Source: Metridium senile (taxonomy: Eukaryota > Cnidaria > Anthozoa > Actiniaria > Metridiidae). Taken from it: 64,000 bases of DNA. The stretch is from the NCBI GenBank assembly GCA_949775045.1, contig OX459110.1, positions 5,650,229-5,714,228 on the forward strand, read 5' to 3'. The notes under the pieces were generated by a model that was not told where the DNA came from, made no database searches, and saw only the letters and a program-made list of their open reading frames with translations. The position numbers and the translations under genes were made by a program. Each line of letters starts with the position of its first letter. Within the stretch, counting starts at the first letter, position 1. Below, piece after piece: positions 52,406-63,521 of this stretch.

Positions 52406-52850
52406 AGGTAGGATTTTGTAGTTTTTTTCGAAATAAAATCTTGCGCATTTATCAGAATTGCTCTAATATTCTCAGACATTACTAACAGGGTCTAGGCGAA
52501 AGTTTTGTGCCGAAACCCCGATCTTTTTGACACATTTTCAGATCACCCTATAGGGGCCATATTGGCATTCTGGGTAGGATTTTGTAGTTTTGTCTAAATA
52601 AAATCTTTGCACATTTATTAGAATGCTCTAATATTTCTCAGACATTACTCACAGGGTCTAGGCGAATATTTTGTGACGAAAAGTTCGATCTTTTTGACAC
52701 ATTTTCAGATCACCCTATAGGGCATATTGCATTCTGGGTAGGATTTTGTAGTTTTTTCTAAATAAAATCTTGCGCATTTATCAGAGTGCTCTAATATTCT
52801 CAGACATTACTAACAGGGTCTAGCCAAAAATTTTGTGCCGAAAACCCGAT
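52406..52850. other. Cluster of small indels within otherwise regular monomers
   Basis: Relative to the matching monomers at 43388-43832 and 55807-56251: a 5-bp loss in 'attgcaggtagg' (52401-52412); an extra T in 'gtttttttcg' (52421-52430); an extra T in 'cagaattgct'; a lost A in 'gccgaaacccc'; extra G, C and G in 'taggggccatattggcatt' (52551-52569); extra Ts in 'aaatctttgc' and 'atatttctca'; and a lost C in 'gaaaacccgatc' (about 52847). The net length change is zero. Mostly single-base homopolymer or duplicated-base errors, typical of uncorrected long-read consensus. Confidence 0.85.
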
Positions 52851-53471
52851 CTTTTTGACACATTTTCAGATCACCCTATAGGGCATATTGCATTCTGGGT
52901 AGGATTTTGTAGTTTTTTCGAAATAAAATCTTGCGCATTTATCAGAATGCTCTAATATTCTCACACATTACTCACAGGGTCTAGGCGAATATTTTGTGCC
53001 GATAACCCTGATCTTTTTAACACATTTTCAGATCATCCTATAGGGCATATTGCATTCTGGGTAGGATTTTGTAGTTTTTTCTAAATAAAATCTTGCGCAT
53101 TTATCAGAATGCTCTAATATTCTCAGACATTACTAACAGGGTCTAGCCAAAAATTTTGTGCCGAAAACCCCGATCTTTTTGACACATTTTCAGATCACCC
53201 TATAGGGCATATTGCATTCTGGGTAGGATTTTGTAGTTTTTTCTAAATAAAATCTTGCGCATTTATCAGAATGCTCTAATATTCTCACACATTACTCACA
53301 GGGTCTAGGCGAATATTTTGTGCCGATAACCCCGATCTTTTTAACACATTTTCAGATCATCCTATAGGGCATATTGCATTCTGGGTAGGATTTTGTAGTT
53401 TTTTCTAAATAAAATCTTGCGCATTTATCAGAATGCTCTAATATTCTCAGACATTACTAACAGGGTCTAGC

Positions 53472-53633
53472 CAAAAATTTTGAGCCGAAAACCCCGAGCT
53501 TTTTGACACATTTTCAGATCACCCTATAGGGCATATTGCATTCAGGGTAGGATTTTGTAGTTTTTTCTAAATAAAATCTTGCGCATTTATCGGAATGCTC
53601 TAATATTCTCAGACATTACTCACAGGGTCTAGG
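53472..53633 (+). repeat. Hybrid monomer, re-entry junction
   Basis: The head is the 'tagccaaaaattttgagccg' subtype with 'ccccgagc', as at 44.45 kb. The body carries 'attcaggg' and 'gcgcatttatcgg', as in the monomer at 39433. It joins a block matching 43.3-44.5 kb (offset 9018) to one matching 39.4 kb onward (offset 14,039). The switch lies between monomer positions about 26 and 73. Confidence 0.87.
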
Positions 53634-54118
53634 CGAAACTTTTGTGACGAAAAGCCCGAACTTTTTGACACATTTTCAGATCAACCTATAGGGCATATTG
53701 CATTCTGGGTAGGATTTTGTAGTTTTTTCTAAATAAAATCTTGCACATTTATTAGAATGCTCTAATATTATCAGACATTACTCACAGGGTCTAGGCGAAA
53801 ATTTTGAGCCAAAAACCCCGATCTTTTTGACACATTTTCAGATCACCCTATAGGGCATATTGCATTCTGGGTAGGATTTTGTAGTTTTTTTAAATAAAAT
53901 CTTGCGCATTTATCGGAATGCTCTAATATTCTCAGACATTACTCACAGGGTCTAGGCGAATATTTTCTGACGAAAATCGCGATCTTTTTGACATATTTTC
54001 AGATCACCCTATAGGGCATATTGCATTCTGGGTAGGATTTTGTAGTTTTTTCTAAATAAAATCTTGCGCATTTATCAGAATGCTCTAATATTCTCAGACA
54101 TTACTCACAGGGTCCAGC

Positions 54119-55738
54119 CGAAAATTTTGTGCCGAAAACCCCGATCTTTTTGACACATTTTCAGATCACCCTATAGGGCATATTGCATTCTGGGTAGGAT
54201 TTTGTAGTTTTTTCTAAATAAAATCTTGCGCATTTATCAGAAAGCTCTAATATTCTCAGACATTACTAACAGGGTCTAGGCGAAACTTTTGTGCCGAAAA
54301 TCCCGATCTTTTTGACACATTTTCAGATCACCCTATAGGGCATATTGCATTCAGGGTAGGATTTTGTAGTTTTTTCTAAATAAAATCTTGCGCATTTATC
54401 GGAATGCTCTAATATTCTCAGACATTACTCACAGGGTCTAGGCGAAACTTTTGTGACGAAAAGCCCGAACTTTTTGACACATTTTCAGATCAACCTATAG
54501 GGCATATTGCATTCTGGGTAGGATTTTGTAGTTTTTTCTAAATAAAATCTTGCACATTTATTAGAATGCTCTAATATTCTCAGACATTACTCACAGGGTC
54601 TAGGCGAAAATTTTGTGCCGAAAACCCCGATCTTTTTGACACATTTTCAGATCACCCTATAGGGCATATTGCATTCTGGGTAGGATTTTGTAGTTTTTTC
54701 TAAATAAAATCTTGCACATTTATTAGAATGCTCTAATATTCTCAGACATTACTCACAGGGTCTAGGCGAAAATTTTGTGCCGACAACCCCCATCTTTTTG
54801 ACACATTTTCAGATCACCCTATAGGGTATATTGCATTCTGGGTAGGATTTTGTAGTTTTTTCGAAATAAAATCTTGCGCATTTATCAGAATGCTCTAATA
54901 TTCTCAGACATTACTAACAGGGTCTAGCCAAAAATTTTGAGCCGAAAATCCCGAGCTTTTTGACACATTTTCAGATCACCCTATAGGGCATATTGCATTC
55001 TGGGTAGGATTTTGTAGTTTTTTCTAAATAAAATCTTGCACATTTATGAGAATGCTCTAATATTCTCAGACATTACTCACAGGGTCTAGGCGAAAATTTT
55101 GTGCCGACAACCCCCATCTTTTTGACACATTTTCAGATCACCCTATAGGGTATATTGCATTCTGGGTAGGATTTTGTAGTTTTTTCGAAATAAAATCTTG
55201 CGCATTTATCAGAATGCTCTAATATTGTCAGACATTACTCACAGGGTCTAGGCGAAAATTTTGTGACGAAGAGCCCGATGTTTTTGACACATTTTTAGAT
55301 CACCCTATAGGGCATATTGCATTCTGGGTAGGATTTTGTAGTTTTGTCTAAATAAAATCTTGCACATTTATTAGAATGCTCTAATATTATCAGACATTAC
55401 TCACAGGGTCTAGGCGAAAATTTTGTGCCGAAAACCCCGATCTTTTTGACACATTTTCAGATCACCCTATAGGGCATATTGCATTCTGGGTAGGATTTTG
55501 TAGTTTTTTCTAAATAAAATCTTGCGCATTTATCAGAATGCTCTAATATTCTCAGACATTACTAACAGGGTCTAGGCGAATATTTTGTGACGAAAAGCCC
55601 GATCTTTTTGACACATTTTCAAATCACCCTATAGGGCATATTGCATTCTGGGTAGGATTTTGTAGTTTTGTCTAAATAAAATCTTGCACATTTATTAGAA
55701 TGCTCTAATATTATCAGACATTACTCACAGGGTCTAGG
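54119..55738 (+). repeat. Ten-monomer unit (1620 bp), fourth copy
   Basis: Matches 40080-41699 at offset 14,039, including the private 'gggtccagccg' left boundary (54111), 'agaaagctc' (54240) and 'gaagagcccgatg' (near 55268). It therefore descends from the first, not the second, of the tandem 1620-bp units. Confidence 0.9.
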
Positions 55739-58168
55739 CGAAAATTTTGTGCCGAAAACCCCGATCTTTTTGACACATTTTCAGATCACCCTATAGGGCA
55801 TATTGCATTCTGGGTAGGATTTTGTAGTTTTTTCTAAATAAAATCTTGCGCATTTATCAGAATGCTCTAATATTCTCAGACATTACTAACAGGGTCTAGG
55901 CGAAAGTTTTGTGCCGAAAACCCCGATCTTTTTGACACATTTTCAGATCACCCTATAGGGCATATTGCATTCTGGGTAGGATTTTGTAGTTTTGTCTAAA
56001 TAAAATCTTGCACATTTATTAGAATGCTCTAATATTCTCAGACATTACTCACAGGGTCTAGGCGAATATTTTGTGACGAAAAGTTCGATCTTTTTGACAC
56101 ATTTTCAGATCACCCTATAGGGCATATTGCATTCTGGGTAGGATTTTGTAGTTTTTTCTAAATAAAATCTTGCGCATTTATCAGAGTGCTCTAATATTCT
56201 CAGACATTACTAACAGGGTCTAGCCAAAAATTTTGTGCCGAAAACCCCGATCTTTTTGACACATTTTCAGATCACCCTATAGGGCATATTGCATTCTGGG
56301 TAGGATTTTGTAGTTTTTTCGAAATAAAATCTTGCGCATTTATCAGAATGCTCTAATATTCTCACACATTACTCACAGGGTCTAGGCGAATATTTTGTGC
56401 CGATAACCCTGATCTTTTTAACACATTTTCAGATCATCCTATAGGGCATATTGCATTCTGGGTAGGATTTTGTAGTTTTTTCTAAATAAAATCTTGCGCA
56501 TTTATCAGAATGCTCTAATATTCTCAGACATTACTAACAGGGTCTAGCCAAAAATTTTGTGCCGAAAACCCCGATCTTTTTGACACATTTTCAGATCACC
56601 CTATAGGGCATATTGCATTCTGGGTAGGATTTTGTAGTTTTTTCTAAATAAAATCTTGCGCATTTATCAGAATGCTCTAATATTCTCACACATTACTCAC
56701 AGGGTCTAGGCGAATATTTTGTGCCGATAACCCCGATCTTTTTAACACATTTTCAGATCATCCTATAGGGCATATTGCATTCTGGGTAGGATTTTGTAGT
56801 TTTTTCTAAATAAAATCTTGCGCATTTATCAGAATGCTCTAATATTCTCAGACATTACTAACAGGGTCTAGCCAAAAATTTTGAGCCGAAAACCCCGAGC
56901 TTTTTGACACATTTTCAGATCACCCTATAGGGCATATTGCATTCTGGGTAGGATTTTGTAGTTTTTTCTAAATAAAATCTTGCGCATTTATCGGAATGCT
57001 CTAATATTCTCAGACATTACTCACAGGGTCTAGGCGAATATTTTGTGACGAAAAGCCCGATCTTTTTGACGCATTTTCAGATCACCATATAGGGCATATT
57101 GCATTCTGGGTAGGATTTTGTAGTTTTTTCTAAATAAAATCTTGCGCATTTATCAGAATGCTCTAATATTCTCAGACATTACTAACAGGGTCTAGCCAAA
57201 AATTTTGTGCCGAAAACCCCGATCTTTTTGACACATTTTCAGATCACCCTATAGGGCATATTGCATTCTGGGTAGGATTTTGTAGTTTTTTCGAAATAAA
57301 ATCTTGCGCATTTATCAGAATGCTCTAATATTCTCAGACATTACTCACAGGGTCTAGGCGAATATTTTGTGCCGATAACCCCGATCTTTTTGACACATTT
57401 TCAGATCATCCTATAGGGCATATTGCATTCTGGGTAGGATTTTGTAGTTTTTTCTAAATAAAATCTTGCGCATTTATCAGAATGCTCTAATATTCTCAGA
57501 CATTACTAACAGGGTCTGGGCGAAAATTTTGTGCCGAAAACCCCGATCTTTTTGACACATTTTCAGATCACCCTATAGGGCATATTGCATTCTGGGTAGG
57601 ATTTTGTAGTTTTTTCTAAATAAAATCTTGCGCATTTATCGGAATGCTCTAATATTCTCAGACATTACTCACAGGGTCTAGGCGAATATTTTGAGACGAA
57701 AAGTCCGATCTTTTTGACACATTTTCAGATCACCCTATAGGGCATATTGCCTTCTGGGTAGGATTTTGTAGTTTTTTCTAAATAAAATCTTGCACATTTA
57801 TCAGAATGCTCTAATATTCTCAGACATTACTCACAGGGTATAGGCGAATATTTTGTGACGACAACCCTGATCTTTTTGACACATTTTCAGATCACCCTAT
57901 AGGGCATATTGCATTCTGGGTAGGATTTTGTAGTTTTTTTTAAATAAAATCTTGCGCATTTATCAGAATGCTCTAATATTCTCAGACATTACTCACAGGG
58001 TCTAGGCGAATATTTTGAGCCGAAAACCCCGATCTTTTTGACACATTTTCAGATCACCCTATAGGGCATATTGCATTCTGGGTAGGATTTTGTAGTTTTT
58101 TCTAAATAAAATCTTGCACATTTATTAGAATGCTCTAATATTCTCAGACATTACTCACAGGGTCTAGG

Positions 58169-58979
58169 CGAAAATTTTGTGCCGACAATCCCCATCTTTT
58201 TGACACATTTTCAGATCACCCTATAGGGTATATTGCATTCTGGGTAGGATTTTGTAGTTTTTTCGAAATAAAATCTTGCGCATTTATCAGAATGCTCTAA
58301 TATTCTCAGACATTACTAACAGGGTCTAGCCAAAAATTTTGAGCCGAAAACCCCGATCTTTTTGACACATTTTCAGATCACCCTATAGGGCATATTGCAT
58401 TCTGGGTAGGATTTTGTAGTTTTTTCTAAATAAAATCTTGCGCATTTATCGGAATGCTCTAATATTCTCAGACATTACTCACAGTGTCTAGGCGAATATT
58501 TTGTGACGAAAAGCTCGATCTTTTTGACACATTTTCAAATCACCCTTTAGGGCATATTGCATTCTGGGTAGGATTTTGTAGTTTTTTTGTAAATAAAATC
58601 TTGCGCATTTATCGGAATGCCCTAATATTCTCAGACATTACTCACAGGGTCTAGGCGAATATTTTGTGACGAAAAGCCCGATCTTTTTGACACATTTTCA
58701 GATCACCCTATAGGGCATATTGCATTCTGGGTAGGATTTTGTAGTTTTTTCTAAATAAAATCTTGCGCATTTATCGGAATGCTCTAATATTCTCAGACAT
58801 TACTCACAGGGTATAGGCGAATATTTTGTGACGACAACCCCGAGCTTTTTGACACATTTTCAGATCACCCTATAGGGCATATTGCATTCTGGGTAGGATT
58901 TTGTAGTTTTGTCTAAATAAAATCTTGCACATTAATTAGAATGCTATAATATTATCAGACATTACTCACAGGGTCTAGG
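58169..58979 (+). repeat. Five mixed monomers after the 11.6-kb duplication
   Basis: Starts with a 'gacaatcccc' monomer, then 'gagccg' with a 'cagtgtctagg' boundary, a 163-bp 'agctcgatc' monomer with the palindrome broken to 'ccctttaggg' (about 58543), a 'gtgacg' monomer and a 'gacaaccccgagc' monomer. The last has private 'cattaattag' and 'gctataat'. These variants are characteristic of the last 6 kb. Confidence 0.8.
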
Positions 58980-61089
58980 CGAAAATTTTGTGCCGAAAAC
59001 CCTGATCTTTTTGACACATTTTCAGATCACCCTATAGGGCATATTGCATTCTGGGTAGGATTTTGTAGTTTTTTCTAAATAAAATCTTGCGCATTTATCA
59101 GAATGCTCTAATATTCCCAGACATTACTAACAGGGTCTAGGCGAAAATTTTGTACCGAAAACCCCGATCTTTTTGACACATTTTCAGATCACCCTATAAG
59201 GCATTTTGCATTCTGGGTAGGATTTTGTAGTTTTTTTCTAAATAAAATCTTGCGCATTTATCAGAATGCTCTAATATTCTCAGACATTACTAACAGGGTC
59301 TAGCCAAAAATTTCGAGCCGAAAACCCCGAGCTTTTTGACACATTTTCAGATCACCCTATAGGGCATATTGCATTCTGGGTAGGATTTTGTAGTTTTTTC
59401 TAAATAAAATCTTGCGCATTTATCGGAATGCTCTAATATTCTCAGACATTACTCACAGTGTCTAGGCGAATATTTTGTGACGAAAAGCTCGATCTTTTTG
59501 ACACATTTTCAAATCACCCTATAGGGCATATTGCATTCTGGATAGGATTTTGTAGTTTTTTTGTAAATAAAATCTTGCGCATTTATCGGAATGCCCTAAT
59601 ATTCTCAGACATTACTCACAGGGTCTAGGCGAATATTTTGTGACGAAAAGCCCGATCTTTTTGACACATTTTCAGATCACCCTATAGGGCATATTGCATT
59701 CTGGGTAGGATTTTGTAGTTTTTTCTAAATAAAATCTTGCGCATTTATCGGAATGCTCTAATATTCTCAGACATTACTCACAGGGTCTAGGCGAATATTT
59801 TGAGACGAAAAGTCCGATCTTTTTGACACATTTTCAGATCACCCTATAGGGCATATTGCCTTCTGGGTAGGATTTTGTAGTTTTTTCTAAATAAAATCTT
59901 GCACATTTATCAGAATGCTCTAATATTCTCAGACATTACTCACAGGGTATAGGCGAATATTTTGTGACGACAACCCTGATCTTTTTGACACATTTTCAGA
60001 TCACCCTATAGGGCATATTGCATTCTGGGTAGGATTTTGTAGTTTTTTCTAAATAAAATCTTGCGCATTTATCAGAATGCTCTAATATTCTCAGACATTA
60101 CTCACAGGGTCTAGGCGAATATTTTGTGACGAAAAGTCCGATCTTTTTGACACATTTTCAAATCACCCTATAGGGCATATTGCATTCTGGGTAGGATTTT
60201 GTAGTTTTGTCTAAATAAAATCTTGCAAATTTATTAGAATGCTCTAATATTCTCAGACATTACTCACAGGGTCTAGGCGAAAATTTTGTGACGAAAAGCC
60301 CGATCTTTTTGACACATTTTCAGATCACCCTATAGGGCATATTGCATTCTGGGTAGGATTTTGTAGTTTTGTCTAAATAAAATCTTGCACATTTATTAGA
60401 ATGCTCTAATATTATCAGACATTACTCACAGGGTCTAGGCGAAAATTTTGTGCCGAAAACCCTGATCTTTTTGACACATTTTCAGATCACCCTATAGGGC
60501 ATATTGCATTCTGGGTAGGATTTTGTAGTTTTTTCTAAATAAAATCTTGCGCATTTATCAGAATGCTCTAATATTCCCAGACATTACTAACAGGGTCTAG
60601 GCGAAAATTTTGTGCCGAAAACCCCGATCTTTTTGACACATTTTCAGATCACCCTATAGGGCATATTGCATTCTGGGTAGGATTTTGTAGTTTTTTTCTA
60701 AATAAAATCTTGCGCATTTATCAGAATGCTCTAATATTCTCAGACATTACTAACAGGGTCTAGCCAAAAATTTCGAGCCGAAAATTTCGAGCTTTTTGAC
60801 ACATTTTCAGATCACCCTATAGGGCATATTGCATTCTGGGTAGGATTTTGTAGTTTTTTCTAAATAAAATCTTGCGCATTTATCGGAATGCTCTAATATT
60901 CTCAGACATTACTCACAGGGTCTAGGCAAATATTTTGTGACGAAAAGCTCGATCTTTTTGACACATTTTCAAATCACCCTATAGGGCATATTGCATTCTG
61001 GGTAGGATTTTGTAGTTTTTTTGTAAATAAAATCTTGCGCATTTATCGGAATGCCCTAATATTCTCAGACATTACTCACAGGGTCTAGG
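58980..61089 (+). repeat. Nine-monomer duplication, period 1460 bp
   Basis: Monomers at 58980 ('aaaaccctgatc'), 59142, 59305 ('atttcgagccg'), 59467 ('agctcgatc') recur at 60440, 60602, 60765, 60927. The period is 9 x 162 + 2, the extra bases coming from T-run variants in the 59142 and 59467 monomers. Private changes: 'tgtaccg', 'ctataaggcatttt' and 'ctggatagg' in copy 1; 'aaaatttcgagc' in copy 2. Confidence 0.85.
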
Positions 61090-61251
61090 CGAATATTTTG
61101 AGCCGAAAATCCCGATCTTTTTGACACATTTTCAGATCACCCTATAGGGCATATTGCATTCTGGGTAGGATTTTGTAGTTTTTTCTAAATAAAATCTTGC
61201 ACATTTATTAGAATGCTCTAATATTCTCAGACATTACTCACAGGGTCTAGG

Positions 61252-63521
61252 CGAAAATTTTGTGCCGACAACCCCCATCTTTTTGACACATTTTCAGATC
61301 ACCCTATAGGGCATATTGCATTCTGGGTAGGATTTTGTAGTTTTTTCTAAATAAAATCTTGCGCATTTATCGGAATGCTCTAATATTCTCAGACATTACT
61401 CACAGGGTCTAGGCGAATATTTTGTGACGAAAAGCCCGATCTTTTTGACACATTTTCAGATCACCCTATAGGGCATATTGCATTCTGGGTAGGATTTTGT
61501 AGTTTTTTCTAAATAAAATCTTGCACATTTATTAGAATGCTCTAATATTCTCAGACATTACTCACAGGGTCTAGGCGAAAATTTTGTGCCGACAACCCCC
61601 ATCTTTTTGACACATTTTCAGATCACCCTATAGGGTATATTGCATTCTGGGTAGGATTTTGTAGTTTTTTCGAAATAAAATCTTGCGCATTTATCAGAAT
61701 GCTCTAATATTCTCAGACATTACTAACAGGGTCTAGCCAAAATTTTCGAGCCGAAAACCCCGAGCTTTTTGACACATTTTCAGATCACCCTATAGGGCAT
61801 ATTGCATTCTGGGTAGGATTTTGTAGTTTTTTCTAAATAAAATCTTGCGCATTTATCGGAATGCTCTAATATTCTCAGACATTACTCACAGGGTCTAGGC
61901 AAATATTTTGTGACGAAAACGCCGATCTTTTTGACACATTTTCAAATCACCCTATAGGGCATATTGCATTCTGGTTAGGATTTTGTAGTTTTTTTGTAAA
62001 TAAAATCTTGCGCATTTATCGGAATGCTCTAATATTCTCAGACATTACTCACAGGGTCTAGGCGAATATTTTGAGCCGAAAACCCCGATCTTTTTGACAC
62101 ATTTTCAGATCACCCTATAGGGCATATTGCATTCTGGGTAGGATTTTGTAGTTTTTTCTAAATAAAATCTTGCACATTTATTAGAATGCTCTAATATTCT
62201 CAGACATTACTCACAGGGTCTAGGCGAAAATTTTGTGCCGACAACCCCCATCTTTTTGACACATTTTCAGATCACCCTATAGGGCATATTGCATTCTGGG
62301 TAGGATTTTGTAGTTTTTTCTAAATAAAATCTTGCGCATTTATCGGAATGCTCTAATATTCTCAGACATTACTCACAGGGTCTAGGCGAATATTTTGTGA
62401 CGAAAAGCCCGATCTTTTTGACACATTTTCAGATCACCCTATAGGGCATATTGCATTCTGGGTAGGATTTTGTAGTTTTTTCTAAATAAAATCTTGCACA
62501 TTTATTAGAATGCTCTAATATTCTCAGACATTACTCACAGGGTCTAGGCGAAAATTTTGTGCCGACAACCCCCATCTTTTTGACACATTTTCAGATCACC
62601 CTATAGGGTATATTGCATTCTGGGTAGGATTTTGTAGTTTTTTCGAAATAAAATCTTGCGCATTTATCAGAATGCTCTAATATTCTCAGACATTACTAAC
62701 AGGGTCTAGCCAAAAATTTTGAGCCGAAAACCCCGAGCTTTTTGACACATTTTCAGATCACCCTATAGGGCATATTGCATTCTGGGTAGGATTTTGTAGT
62801 TTTTTCTAAATAAAATCTTGCGCATTTATCGGAATGCTCTAATATTCTCAGACATTACTCACAGTGTCTAGGCGAATATTTTGTGACGAAAAGCTCGATC
62901 TTTTTGACACATTTTCAAATCACCCTATAGGGCATATTGCATTCTGGGTAGGATTTTGTAGTTTTTTTGTAAATAAAATCTTGCGCATTTATCGGAATGC
63001 CCTAATATTCTCAGACATTACTCACAGGGTCTAGGCGAATATTTTGAGCCGAAAACCCCGATCTTTTTGACACATTTTCAGATCACCCTATAGGGCATAT
63101 TGCATTCTGGGTAGGATTTTGTAGTTTTTTCTAAATAAAATCTTGCACATTTATTAGAATGCTCTAATATTCTCAGACATTACTCACAGGGTCTAGGCGA
63201 AAATTTTGTGCCGACAACCCCCATCTTTTTGACACATTTTCAGATCACCCTATAGGGCATATTGCATTCTGGGTAGGATTTTGTAGTTTTTTCTAAATAA
63301 AATCTTGCGCATTTATCGGAATGCTCTAATATTCTCAGACATTACTCACAGGGTCTAGGCGAATATTTTGTGACGAAAAGCCCGATCTTTTTGACACATT
63401 TTCAGATCACCCTATAGGGCATATTGCATTCTGGGTAGGATTTTGTAGTTTTTTCTAAATAAAATCTTGCGCATTTATCAGAATGCTCTAATATTCCCAG
63501 ACATTACTAACAGGGTCTAGG
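61252..63521 (+). repeat. Six-monomer HOR, period 973 bp
   Basis: Units 61252-62224 and 62225-63197, plus two monomers of a third (63198-63521). The order is gacaaccccc with gggcat; gtgacg-gcccgatc; gacaaccccc with gggtat and ttcgaaat; gagccg-gagc; 163-bp caaatc monomer; gagccg-ttag. Differences between units include 'aattttcgagccg' (61741) against 'aattttgagccg', 'aaaacgccgatc' against 'aaaagctcgatc', and 'ctggttagg' (61971). This is the cleanest short HOR in the window. Confidence 0.92.

Larger units (their letters stand above)
46560..58168 (+). repeat. 11,609-bp segmental duplication, right copy
   Basis: Same length as the left copy but with a different internal order. One monomer is missing after about 48254 (offset drops to 11,447). 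Only one 809-bp and one 1620-bp unit are present at the first pass (offset 9018). A re-entry at about 53472 (offset 14,039) brings a second 809-related and 1620-bp block, and single 1620- and 810-bp units return the offset to 11,609. The insertions and deletions sum to zero monomers by my count. Confidence 0.8.

Noticed and set aside
52406..52850. A genuinely divergent monomer subfamily
   Set aside because: The changes are almost all single-base indels in runs, not shared with any other copy, while substitution variants match the ordinary subtypes. A sequence error is the simpler reading.
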